Positions 7,511 to 16,069 of a stretch of DNA of 50,986 bases are shown here, piece by piece. The notes beneath the pieces are model-generated. The model had not been told where the DNA came from and made no database searches. It was given only the letters and a program-made list of their open reading frames with translations. Made by a program: the position numbers and the translations under genes. The number at the start of each line of letters is the position of its first letter. Position 1 is the stretch's first letter. Source of the stretch: Acidobacteriota bacterium. GTDB taxonomy: Bacteria; Acidobacteriota; Terriglobia; Terriglobales; Acidobacteriaceae. The stretch is from NCBI GenBank assembly GCA_021818585.1, contig JAKATU010000087.1:1-50986 (forward strand), read 5' to 3'.

Positions 7511-9892
7511 CTACTCCCCGTAAGGCACCCAGATATTCTTCACCTGCGTTGCATGCCGCAGGAACCACTCACCTTCGCCCTGCGCAGCGTCAAACCAGTT
7601 CACCTGCCGCCCCTCATGTGTGAACACCTGTTTCAAATTTCCCGCTGACGCACGCTTCACCATCTCGCATCCCGCCGCATCGCCGAAATGCCAGATCGCG
7701 CTCACATCGTCATGCTCGGCCAGCGTCTTTGCCAGCTCCGCCGGTCGCCCCGCCACCAGGTTCACCACCCCACCTGGCACATCGCTCGTATCAAGCAACT
7801 GATAGAAATACCCGCCGATCAGCGGATACCCCTCTGAAGGCACAGCCACCACGCAATTCCCCATCGACACCAGAGGCAGGACCGTCGAAATCAACCCCAG
7901 CAGCGGAGCCTCCACCGGACAAATCACCCCCACCACTCCCAGCGGCTCCTTCATCGTCAGCGTCACATTGCGCCCCGCCGGAGAATGCACCGCTCCGTCA
8001 TACTTATCCGTCCACGCCGCATAGCTGAAAATTCGCTCGATCCCCAGCGCAACCTCGCGCCGCGCCTGCTCCGCGCCCACCACCCGCTCCAGCGCAACGG
8101 CAATCTCTGCCTCGCGCCGCACCATATTCTCCGCGAAGAAATACAGCACCTGCGCACGATTGTGCTGGCTCGCCTTCGCCCATCCCGCAGCCTTGTGCGC
8201 CGCCTCTACCGCATTCCGAATATCCTTCCGGTTCCCCAGCGGAGCCTCGCCCAGCAATTCCCCATCGTTGGCACGCACCGCAATGCTGTATCCCGAATCC
8301 GGCCGCGTCTGCTTCCCGCCAATGTACTGCTTCACCGTCCAGTCCATCGCAGGCTCGCCCGCATCATTTCCAGCCCGCTCACCACCCGCACTCGCATCAT
8401 CCGCGCTCAGCGCCGGAGCGCTCTGTAACCATAACGGTTGTAAATACTCATACATGCCTTCGCGGCCGCCTTCGCGCCCAAACCCGCTCTCCCGATACCC
8501 TCCAAATCCACACGCTGCATCAAACTGGTTCGTCCCGTTCACCCATACCACACCAGCTTTAATCCTCGAAGCCACATCCAGCGCCACATTAATGTTCTCG
8601 CTCCACACGCTCGCCGCCAGCCCATAAGGCGTGTTGTTTGCCAGTTCCACCGCCTCGTGCAGAGTCCTGAAGCTCATCACCGTTAGCACAGGGCCAAATA
8701 TTTCCTCCTGCGCCACCACCGACGCCGGATGCACATCCGTCAGCAGTGTCGGCGGAAAATACAAGCCCCGCTCCGGCATCGCCGCCGAAGGCTGCCAGCA
8801 AGTCGCGCCATCCGCCACGCCCCGCGCTACCAGCCGCTCAATTCGCTGCAACTGCACCGGCGCTACGATCGCGCCCATGTCCACCGCCTTGTCCAGCGGA
8901 GCTCCAATCCGCAGCCGCTCCATCCGCGCCCGCAGCTTTGCCGTCACCCGCTCCTGCACCGCTTCCTGAACAAGCAAGCGCGAACCCGCACAGCACACCT
9001 GCCCCTGGTTCAGCCAGATCCCATCCACCAGCCCCTCAATGGCGCTGTCTGCATCCGCATCGTCAAACACAATGTATGGCGACTTCCCGCCCAGCTCCAA
9101 CGACAGCTTCTTCTCCGTCCCAGCCGTCGCCTTGCGAATCGCCCGTCCCACCTCCGTCGAGCCCGTAAACGCAATCTTGTCCACATCAGGATTCGCCACC
9201 AGCGCCTCACCCGTACGACCATCGCCGGTCACAATGTTCACCACACCAGCCGGAAGCCCGATCTCCTCGCACAACTCTGCAAACGCCAGCGCCGTCAGCG
9301 GAGTAAACTCCGCCGGCTTCAGCACCACCGTATTCCCCGCCGCCAAAGCCGGAGCAATCTTCCACGCCAGCATCAGCAGCGGAAAATTCCACGGAATAAT
9401 TTGCCCCGCAACGCCACAAGCCGCATACCCCGCAAACTCCCGCTCCAGCAACTGCGCCCAGCCCGCATGATGATAAAAATGCCGTGCCACCAGCGGAATA
9501 TCAATGTCCCGGCTCTCCCGTATAGGCTTGCCGTTGTCCATCGTCTCCAGCACTGCCAGCCGCCGCGCATGCTTCTGCACCTGCCGCGCCATCGCATACA
9601 GATACCGCGCTCGCGCATGCCCCGTCAGCGCCTGCCACGGCTCCAGCGCAGCCCGCGCCGCTCGCACCGCTGCGTCCACATCCTCCGCCGAGCCCTGCGC
9701 TACACTCGCCAGCGCCTCGCCCGTCGCCGGGTCGACAGTCTCAAACTGCTCGCCCGTCGCGGGCTCCACCCATTTGCCACCAATAAAGTTACAAAACCGC
9801 CTTCCGTGTCCGTCAAGCCACGCAATCGCTTCCTTCGGGTCTTCCGGTGCCGGTCCGTACTCCAGCGTCTCAAACTTTTCGAGGATGCTCAT
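7511..9892 (-). CDS. Aldehyde dehydrogenase fused to an incomplete second ALDH domain
   Basis: A 793-residue protein of two unequal halves. Residues about 30-500 form a full NAD(P)-dependent aldehyde dehydrogenase: IIPWNFPLLM near 165-174, catalytic Glu266 in LELGGKSP, and catalytic Cys300 in NQGQVC. Residues from about 530 repeat the N-terminal cofactor-domain pattern (IGGKQTRPDSG, then GVVGVICPVEAPLL) but stop before any Glu/Cys catalytic region, so this half should be inactive. Such long ALDH proteins occur in other bacteria. The start ATG at 9892 has AAGGAG eight bases upstream; longer readings lack support. It follows deoC by 25 bases and likely oxidises the acetaldehyde that DeoC releases (inference). 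Confidence 0.88.
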   Translation of the reverse strand: MSILEKFETLEYGPAPEDPKEAIAWLDGHGRRFCNFIGGKWVEPATGEQFETVDPATGEALASVAQGSAEDVDAAVRAARAALEPWQALTGHARARYLYAMARQVQKHARRLAVLETMDNGKPIRESRDIDIPLVARHFYHHAGWAQLLEREFAGYAACGVAGQIIPWNFPLLMLAWKIAPALAAGNTVVLKPAEFTPLTALAFAELCEEIGLPAGVVNIVTGDGRTGEALVANPDVDKIAFTGSTEVGRAIRKATAGTEKKLSLELGGKSPYIVFDDADADSAIEGLVDGIWLNQGQVCCAGSRLLVQEAVQERVTAKLRARMERLRIGAPLDKAVDMGAIVAPVQLQRIERLVARGVADGATCWQPSAAMPERGLYFPPTLLTDVHPASVVAQEEIFGPVLTVMSFRTLHEAVELANNTPYGLAASVWSENINVALDVASRIKAGVVWVNGTNQFDAACGFGGYRESGFGREGGREGMYEYLQPLWLQSAPALSADDASAGGERAGNDAGEPAMDWTVKQYIGGKQTRPDSGYSIAVRANDGELLGEAPLGNRKDIRNAVEAAHKAAGWAKASQHNRAQVLYFFAENMVRREAEIAVALERVVGAEQARREVALGIERIFSYAAWTDKYDGAVHSPAGRNVTLTMKEPLGVVGVICPVEAPLLGLISTVLPLVSMGNCVVAVPSEGYPLIGGYFYQLLDTSDVPGGVVNLVAGRPAELAKTLAEHDDVSAIWHFGDAAGCEMVKRASAGNLKQVFTHEGRQVNWFDAAQGEGEWFLRHATQVKNIWVPYGE

Positions 9893-9917
9893 CTCTATCG
9901 CTCCTTCACCATCACTT

Positions 9918-10925
9918 TCACGCCAGCGGCTGCCGATACGCCGCCGCATACCGTCCCGTCGCAAAATGCTCCAGTTGCCGCTCGATATCCGTCAGCATGC
10001 CGCTCGCCCCGAACCGGAAAAGCTCCGGCTCCAGCCACGGCCTGCCCAGTTCTTCCTTCATCAAAAACATCCACTCCAGCGCCTGCTTCGCCGTGCGAAT
10101 CCCACCCGCCGGCTTGAATCCCACAGCCACGCCCGTCCGCTGAAAATACTCACGAACCGCCCTCGCCATCACCAGGCTCACCGGCAGCGTCGCATTCACC
10201 GCCTCCTTGCCCGTCGATGTCTTGATGAAATCCGCGCCCGCCATCATCGCCACCACGCTCGCGCGGCCCACATTCCGCAGCGTCATCAAATCGCCCGTGC
10301 CCAGAATCGCTTTCATGTGCGCGCCCGGCCCGCACGCCTGCTTGAACGTCGCAATCTCGTCATACAGCGTCTGCCATTGCCCGCTCAGCACCAGCCCGCG
10401 TTCAATCACAATATCAATCTCCCGCGCGCCCGCCTCCACACTCAGCTTGATCTCCGCCACCCGCTCCGCCAGCGGCGACAGCCCCGCCGGAAATCCCGTC
10501 GAAACAGCAGCCACCGGAATCCCGCTTCCCTCCAGCGCCTTCACCGCCGTCTTCACAAACATGTGGTACACGCACACCGCTCCCACCGTCAGCCCAAGCT
10601 CATCAATGCCAAGCGCCTTCACCAGTTCCGCTTTCAGAGGCTGCCGAGCCTTCGCGCACAACCGCCGAACCCGCTCCGCCGTGTCGTCGCCGGAGAGTGT
10701 CGTCAAATCCATGCAGCCAATCGCCTTCAGCAGCCAAGCCGCCTGCCACTCCTTCTTCACCGTGCGCCGCGCCGTCAGCGTCTGGACCCGCCGCTCAATC
10801 GCGCTCGTATTCGCCGCAACCGACTTCACCCAGTCGAGGTCCAGCACCATGCCAGGATTCGTACCCCACTCCGGCTCTGCGTCTCGAGCCCTCAATCGTT
10901 CGCCTACCTCGATTTCCTTACCCAT
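9918..10925 (-). CDS. deoC: Deoxyribose-phosphate aldolase
   Basis: DeoC cleaves 2-deoxyribose-5-phosphate into glyceraldehyde-3-phosphate and acetaldehyde through a lysine Schiff base. The active-site segment DFIKTSTGKEA is near residue 230, followed by the phosphate-binding region GFKPAGGIRT. At about 335 residues it has the longer eukaryote-like form rather than the roughly 220-260 residues of many bacterial enzymes. ATG at 10925 is preferred, with AGGTG six bases upstream; a GTG at 10934 is possible. It sits between the sugar kinase (15-base gap) and the aldehyde dehydrogenase, an arrangement that fits one deoxyribose catabolic operon. Confidence 0.93.
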   Translation of the reverse strand: MGKEIEVGERLRARDAEPEWGTNPGMVLDLDWVKSVAANTSAIERRVQTLTARRTVKKEWQAAWLLKAIGCMDLTTLSGDDTAERVRRLCAKARQPLKAELVKALGIDELGLTVGAVCVYHMFVKTAVKALEGSGIPVAAVSTGFPAGLSPLAERVAEIKLSVEAGAREIDIVIERGLVLSGQWQTLYDEIATFKQACGPGAHMKAILGTGDLMTLRNVGRASVVAMMAGADFIKTSTGKEAVNATLPVSLVMARAVREYFQRTGVAVGFKPAGGIRTAKQALEWMFLMKEELGRPWLEPELFRFGASGMLTDIERQLEHFATGRYAAAYRQPLA

Positions 10926-10940
10926 CTCCAGCACCTGCCT

Positions 10941-11879
10941 CTAGTTGCCGCCCCTGCGCCCCAGCAGCGCATCCACTTCCTCGCGCCTCGGCATCGAGCG
11001 CGAAGTCCCATGCCGCGTCACAGAAATTCCAGCCACCGCGCATCCAAACCGCGCCGCAGCCGCCAGATCCATGCCTTCACCCAGCGCAACCGCAAATCCC
11101 GCATTGAACGCATCCCCCGCGCCCGTCGTATCCACTACGCTGCCGGCGTCAAAGGCCGCTACATGCTCGGTCACCGTCTCACTTTTCACCAGCACGCCTC
11201 GCGCTCCCAGCGTAATCACCGCATGCCCTGCGCCCCGCCGCAACAACTCATCCGCCGCGGCTTCCGCTTCACCCAGTGTGGCAACACGCTTTCCCGTCAA
11301 CGCCTCCGCCTCACTCTCATTCGGCGTCAAATAATCGCAAAGCGCCAGCAGCGCGTCCGGGCAGGGCAGACCCGGTGCCGGATTCAATATCGTCCTCACT
11401 CCCTTGCGCCGCGCCAGTGCCAGTGCATACTCCACCAGCACAATCGGTAACTCAAACTGTGTCAGAAAGCAGGAAGACGCCGCAATCCTGTCTCCCGCCC
11501 GGTCAATCTCATCTTTTGTCAGTGCTCCCGCCGCGCCCGGGCACACCACAATCGCATTCTCGCCCGAATCCTCCTGCACCAGGATCGCCGCGGCGCCCGT
11601 CGCCTCATTCTCTGCCCGCACCAGGAAGTCTGTATTCACACCCGTATCACGGTATATCTGCAACGCAATCTCGCCAAACGCATCTGCCCCAATCTTGCTT
11701 AGGAAAGTCGTCTCCGCGCCCAGCCGCGCCGCAGCCACCGCCTGGTTCGATCCCTTGCCGCCGGGCCCCATCTGCAGCCCGCTGCCCACCACCGTTTCGC
11801 CCCATACCGGCAGCCGAGGTGTGCGAAACGCCACGTCCAACGCAAATATACCCATCACGGTTACATTAGCTCGGCTCAT
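10941..11879 (-). CDS. rbsK: PfkB-family sugar kinase, ribokinase or deoxyribokinase
   Basis: A 312-residue ribokinase-family enzyme that phosphorylates a pentose at O5 with ATP. The sugar-binding motif GPGGKGSNQAVAAARLG lies near residues 38-54, and the anion-hole/catalytic motif DTTGAGDAFNAGFA near 250-263 with the catalytic Asp. Its position directly before deoC suggests the true substrate may be 2-deoxyribose (DeoK role) rather than ribose; sequence alone does not separate them. The ATG at 11879 follows the stop of the MutS-like gene within TGAGATG, with GAGG nine bases upstream, so translation is coupled. Confidence 0.9.
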   Translation of the reverse strand: MSRANVTVMGIFALDVAFRTPRLPVWGETVVGSGLQMGPGGKGSNQAVAAARLGAETTFLSKIGADAFGEIALQIYRDTGVNTDFLVRAENEATGAAAILVQEDSGENAIVVCPGAAGALTKDEIDRAGDRIAASSCFLTQFELPIVLVEYALALARRKGVRTILNPAPGLPCPDALLALCDYLTPNESEAEALTGKRVATLGEAEAAADELLRRGAGHAVITLGARGVLVKSETVTEHVAAFDAGSVVDTTGAGDAFNAGFAVALGEGMDLAAAARFGCAVAGISVTRHGTSRSMPRREEVDALLGRRGGN

Positions 11880-11880
11880 C

Positions 11881-13683
11881 TCATCCCACCTCAACGTCCA
11901 GTCCGACCGCGCGCATCAGCTTCAACGCATTCGTCGTTTGCGCAACCCCGGCGACAAGCCGGTAATCGAACACCAGTTCGCCGTCGATATAGTGATCTTC
12001 AAAATGATAATTCGCAGCCTTGCCCTCAAGCTGCTCCACAATCTCCGTCAGCGCTAGGTCATGCGTCGTCACAATCCCCACGGCCCCATGCTTGAGCAGC
12101 GATCGCACCATCGCTTCGGTCCCCGTGCGCCGGTCCTTCGAATTCGTCCCGGACAACAACTCATCCAGCAAAAACAACACCTTCGGCCCATGCTCTGCCA
12201 GGTCCTGCATTTGCTTCAACCGCTGAATCTCCGCATAAAACCGCGACAACCCTCCCTGCAGCGAATCCAGCACGCAAATCGAAGCGGCCACCAGCAGTTC
12301 ACTCATCCGCAACTTCGTAGCGCACACCGGCGCGCCCGCCTGCGCCAGCACCGCATTCAATCCAATCGCCCGCAGCAGCGTGCTCTTGCCCGCCATATTT
12401 GGCCCGCTCAGCATCATCAACTGCTGCTCTTTATCCAGCCGCACATCATTCGTCACCGCCCGGCCTCGCGGCAGCAGAGGATGCTTCAACCCTTCCGCCA
12501 CAAATAACGGACCCACAGTTACAAATTCGGGATAAGTATTCTCCGGATGCTCCCACGCATAGCAGGCCAGCGCATGCAGCGCCTCCACATCGCCCGCCGC
12601 CAGCAGCCACTTCTCCACATTCTTTCCGTACCGCGCCCGCCACACATCCAGAAACCCCAAACACACCGGCGTCCAGAACATAAACGCGTCCAGCACCTTC
12701 ACAAACATGTTGTGCCGAGACTCCAGCCACTGCATCCTGCGATGCAGCCTCTTCAGCGCCTGCGACGCTCGCACACCATCCGTCGTCAGCCCCGCCTGCA
12801 GCTTCTGCAGCATCTCCGCGGAAAACTCCTCCTGCTCCATCAACTCCATCACCGCAGCCAGCAACGGCAGCTCATGCGCAGCCTCCTCGACCTTGTCCGC
12901 CTCAGGAAACATCCGCTTCGAGCACAGGTAGCTCACCGAGTAGTTCACCAGCGAAATGCCAATCAAAAACTCAAGCGCGCCCTTCGTGCCCATAAGCGTG
13001 AACACAACGCTCGCCAGCCACAAAACCGCCAGCAGTGGAGCAACCACAAACGCAAACCACCTCGCCACTACAGGCTCGCCATCGCTCCAACCCACCAGCC
13101 GCTCTGACCGAATCCCACCTTCCATCTCGCCGCCCGCTAGCGCCGTTTCCTCTCGAAACGCATACAGCAGCGCAAGCTCCTTCACCGCCTCCTGTCGCTC
13201 CTGGACATACTTCACGCGCACCGGCGCCATCAACCACGCAGCCAGCGCCTCGCGCCCCGCGCTCGTCTTCGCAATCGAAACCAGCTCAAACAGCCCGCCC
13301 GCGCCGAACACATCCAGGTCCCGCGCATACAAATGGTCGCTGTGCACAAACTCTTCGCCGCTCTGCCCCGTTCCCACCCAGCGGTCTTCCATCCGCGCAA
13401 CGCCCTGCCGGTAATACCGCAGCCGCTGCCCGCAGCGCCCCAACTGCTTCAGAGTACGCTCGTGCAGCACAAACGCCGCCACCAGCACAGCCAGCACTAG
13501 AACCAGCATCCACGCATCGTGCGGAGCATAGCGCACCACCGTCGCGCTCAGCACCACAAGCAGCAAAAACAGCACCAGCTTGACGACCACATACAGCCGG
13601 TCGCTCCGCTTCAGGCGCGACTCATCATACTGCGCCTTGGCAAGCGCATCCCGGTAATAACGCAGAGGGTCAAGAACGTCCAC
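11881..13683 (-). CDS. Membrane-anchored MutS-like ATPase
   Basis: A 600-residue protein with the MutS core and ATPase domains but no mismatch-recognition domain. Two hydrophobic segments lie near residues 34-50 and 59-75, and two more near 220-265, so it is likely an inner-membrane protein with the ATPase in the cytoplasm. The P-loop SGPNMAGKST is near residue 425; the Walker B region FLLDELLSGTN and the switch histidine in TTHDL follow, all intact. Such proteins are annotated as mismatch repair ATPases, but canonical mismatch repair is unlikely because domain I is absent. It is the first gene of the kinase-deoC-ALDH set. Confidence 0.85.
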   Translation of the reverse strand: MDVLDPLRYYRDALAKAQYDESRLKRSDRLYVVVKLVLFLLLVVLSATVVRYAPHDAWMLVLVLAVLVAAFVLHERTLKQLGRCGQRLRYYRQGVARMEDRWVGTGQSGEEFVHSDHLYARDLDVFGAGGLFELVSIAKTSAGREALAAWLMAPVRVKYVQERQEAVKELALLYAFREETALAGGEMEGGIRSERLVGWSDGEPVVARWFAFVVAPLLAVLWLASVVFTLMGTKGALEFLIGISLVNYSVSYLCSKRMFPEADKVEEAAHELPLLAAVMELMEQEEFSAEMLQKLQAGLTTDGVRASQALKRLHRRMQWLESRHNMFVKVLDAFMFWTPVCLGFLDVWRARYGKNVEKWLLAAGDVEALHALACYAWEHPENTYPEFVTVGPLFVAEGLKHPLLPRGRAVTNDVRLDKEQQLMMLSGPNMAGKSTLLRAIGLNAVLAQAGAPVCATKLRMSELLVAASICVLDSLQGGLSRFYAEIQRLKQMQDLAEHGPKVLFLLDELLSGTNSKDRRTGTEAMVRSLLKHGAVGIVTTHDLALTEIVEQLEGKAANYHFEDHYIDGELVFDYRLVAGVAQTTNALKLMRAVGLDVEVG

Positions 13684-13765
13684 TGCGACATTCTTTCACG
13701 GCAAAGCCTCGCGCCTCACCATCTCTCAGTTGTCTTCAGAAAATTTCGGAGCGGTCCAGAATAGC

Positions 13766-14899
13766 CTAGACCGCCACGGTAAAGGTATCTTCCGTCCGCG
13801 TCACCGACCGGTACAGCGTATCCCGCTCCACCGGAACCCGGCCTGCCTCGGTAATCAGCCGCATCAGGCCCTGCCGCCGCAATCCCTGCGGAGTCGTCGC
13901 CCCGGCATCGTGGTAAATCTTCTCTTCCACCACGGTCCCGTCAATGTCATCCGCTCCAAATCGCAGCGCGATCTGCGCAATCTTCGGCGTCAGCATCTGC
14001 CAGTAAGCCTTGATGTGCGGAAAATTATCCAGCATCAGCCGGCCAACGGCAATCTGCCGAATGTCCGTCATCCCCGTCGTCCGGGGCAAATGCTCCAGCG
14101 GAGTGTTGTCCGGATGAAACGCCAGCGGAATAAATGTCTGGAACCCATGCGTATCGTCCTGCAGCTCGCGCAGCCTCACCAGGTGATCCACGCGGTCTTC
14201 ATCACTCTCCACATGCCCATAAAGCATCGTCGCATTCGACTTCAGCCCGAGCTGATGCGCAATCCGCGCCGTCTCCAGCCACTCACTGCCGTCAATCTTG
14301 TGGTCGCAGATAATCGACCGCACGCGATCCGAAAAAATCTCCGCTCCGCCGCCCGGCATCGAATCCACACCAGCCGCTTTCAGTCGTTCCAGCGTCTCTC
14401 GAATGCTCAGCTTCGACCGCTTGGCAAAAAACGCAATCTCCACCATCGTGAACGCTTTGATGTGTACCTGCGGAAACCGCTCCTTCAGCCCGCGCACCAG
14501 GTCCTCAAAATACTCCAGCGGCAAATCCGGATGCAGACCGCCCACAATGTGGAACTCCGTCACCGCCTCCGTATACCCGGACGCAGCCGTCTCCCACGCC
14601 TGCTCCAGCGCCATCGTGTACGAGCCTTCCGTCCCCTTCTTGCGCCCAAACGCGCACAGCTTGCACGCCGCCACGCACACGTTCGTCGGGTTGATGTGGC
14701 GATTCACATTAAAGTACGCCACGTCTCCATTCATCTTCTCGCGAACATGGTTCGCCAGCCAGCCCACCGCCAGAATATCCGGCGACCGGTAAAGCGCAAC
14801 GCCATCGTCAAAGGAAAGGCGCTCGCCGCTCAGCACCTTCTCCGCAATTAGTCGAAGACGGTTGTCGTCCGTCACAAATGCATGTATCTGACTACCCAT
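13766..14899 (-). CDS. mqnE: Aminofutalosine synthase, radical SAM
   Basis: MqnE joins 3-[(1-carboxyvinyl)oxy]benzoate to S-adenosylmethionine-derived adenosyl radical, giving aminofutalosine in the futalosine route to menaquinone. The 377-residue length is normal. The iron-sulfur cysteines are C75, C79 and C82 in CVAACKLC (CxxxCxxC). The segments HIVGGLHPDLP, MPGGGAEIFSD and SNATMLYGHVE are characteristic of the MqnE/MqnC/CofH group; the first and overall order favour MqnE. No other mqn gene is in the window. An AT-rich TATATAAGAT just upstream on the minus strand is a candidate -10 region. Confidence 0.93.
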   Translation of the reverse strand: MGSQIHAFVTDDNRLRLIAEKVLSGERLSFDDGVALYRSPDILAVGWLANHVREKMNGDVAYFNVNRHINPTNVCVAACKLCAFGRKKGTEGSYTMALEQAWETAASGYTEAVTEFHIVGGLHPDLPLEYFEDLVRGLKERFPQVHIKAFTMVEIAFFAKRSKLSIRETLERLKAAGVDSMPGGGAEIFSDRVRSIICDHKIDGSEWLETARIAHQLGLKSNATMLYGHVESDEDRVDHLVRLRELQDDTHGFQTFIPLAFHPDNTPLEHLPRTTGMTDIRQIAVGRLMLDNFPHIKAYWQMLTPKIAQIALRFGADDIDGTVVEEKIYHDAGATTPQGLRRQGLMRLITEAGRVPVERDTLYRSVTRTEDTFTVAV

Positions 14900-15042
14900 C
14901 TTATATATGATACTGCAGTCCGCCCTTTCGATTCCTGCTTCGTGACTGCATCAAAATACTTACGGGACAGACCTTCATACCGCTGTTACACTCATGAAAT
15001 ATCTCAGGACTCTGTCACCAGCCGTAGCCTCAAGGGACACGA

Positions 15043-15576
15043 TTGCGTACTTCCAAGCTCATCCTCTGCACCCTGCTCTTGCCTCTCTCGCTGATTCCCG
15101 TCACAGCGCAAAAGGCCCCACCGGCCGTACACTTTCCCACCGTCACCTCCTACAGCCTCACCAAGGCCAAAATCACCCTGCCGGCCGCATTCAGCGCCAA
15201 CCGCAACCTGCTGCTCATATCCTTCGATACCGGAGACACCCCCGAAATCGACCGCTGGGTAACAGCAGTTCAGTCCCTCAGTCGCCTGCAAGACAGCCTC
15301 GACTATTACCTCCTGCCCATCTCGGAAGAAAAAAATCCCCTCTATCGCTGGTGGGACAATTCTGCCATGCGCAGCAACTTCACAGACCCTCAGCTTTGGC
15401 CCCGCGTCGTACCCCTCTATCTCAATGAAAATCAGTTCCGCAGGAAGTTGCGGATTCCTGGCAAAAGCAGCGTAGTCGTCCTGCTCACAGACCGAACTGG
15501 AACTGTCCTCTGGCGAGCCTCCGGTCCACCCGACCAGCAAAAGCTCGACTCCCTGCGCGCGCAACTCCACTCCTGA
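15043..15576 (+). CDS. Exported thioredoxin-fold-like protein without CxxC
   Basis: A 177-residue protein with a clear signal peptide (basic n-region, hydrophobic core 6-17, cleavage likely after VTA at about 22). The remaining pattern of strand-helix with LLLISFDTGDTPEI, a middle VVPLYLNE and a late VVVLLTDRTGTVLWRASG resembles thioredoxin-like or AhpC/TSA-like proteins. There is no cysteine pair, so disulfide chemistry is excluded. Start is TTG with AGGGA five bases upstream. It is probably periplasmic; function unknown. Fold assignment is inference. Confidence 0.65.
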   Translation: MRTSKLILCTLLLPLSLIPVTAQKAPPAVHFPTVTSYSLTKAKITLPAAFSANRNLLLISFDTGDTPEIDRWVTAVQSLSRLQDSLDYYLLPISEEKNPLYRWWDNSAMRSNFTDPQLWPRVVPLYLNENQFRRKLRIPGKSSVVVLLTDRTGTVLWRASGPPDQQKLDSLRAQLHS

Positions 15577-15591
15577 AAAGCTTCCCAGCCT

Positions 15592-16062
15592 CTAAACCGC
15601 GCTCGTCTCCAGCTTCTTTTCCATCACAAACGCGTCAATCCGGTCCAGGTAGTACCCCGCAATCCGTCCAATGCGCTCATACCCCTCCTCAGCGTAAAAC
15701 CCCTGCGCACCGTCATTGTCCACTGACACTTCCAGCCGCACCCGGTCAATTCTCATCTCCCGCAACCGCCGCTCCACCGCAAAAATCAGCGCCCGGCCCA
15801 GCCCTTTGCGTCGCATGCTCGCAGCCACATCAATCGTCACAATATGGCCCACCCGTGCCTCGCCCTTGCGCCGCAACTCCGCAATGATAAAACCCACCAT
15901 CGCCCCGGATGTGCTCTCAGCCAGCAGCTCAATACTGTGAGGCGCGGATAAAAACGCCAGCAGGTCCGTTCTGGAGTAGGCAATCCCCTCGGGAAAACAC
16001 TGCTGGTCGAGTTGATAGAGCGACTCAAAGTCCGTCCGCTCTACAGCACGCAGAGTCCACAC
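15592..16062 (-). CDS. GNAT acetyltransferase, RimI-like
   Basis: A 156-residue GCN5-related N-acetyltransferase, which moves acetyl from acetyl-CoA to an amine. The acetyl-CoA loop is MRRKGLGRAL near residues 82-91, following strand HIVTIDV; the later NDGAQGFYAEEGYERIG is the usual helix 4/strand 7 region. It resembles ribosomal-protein acetyltransferase RimI, but the substrate is uncertain. Start is GTG, seven bases after the stop of the upstream secreted BNR protein on the same strand, so the two may be cotranscribed. Confidence 0.88.
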   Translation of the reverse strand: MWTLRAVERTDFESLYQLDQQCFPEGIAYSRTDLLAFLSAPHSIELLAESTSGAMVGFIIAELRRKGEARVGHIVTIDVAASMRRKGLGRALIFAVERRLREMRIDRVRLEVSVDNDGAQGFYAEEGYERIGRIAGYYLDRIDAFVMEKKLETSAV

Positions 16063-16069
16063 GTTCTTG

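Noticed and set aside
9504..11450. Long plus-strand open frame of 648 codons antisense to deoC, the kinase and ALDH
   Set aside because: Arg/Pro/His-rich composition typical of reading a high-GC gene backwards; the minus-strand genes have clear motifs and binding sites.
13730..14851. Plus-strand open frame of 373 codons opposite mqnE
   Set aside because: Composition is that of a shadow frame; mqnE on the minus strand has its full radical SAM signature.
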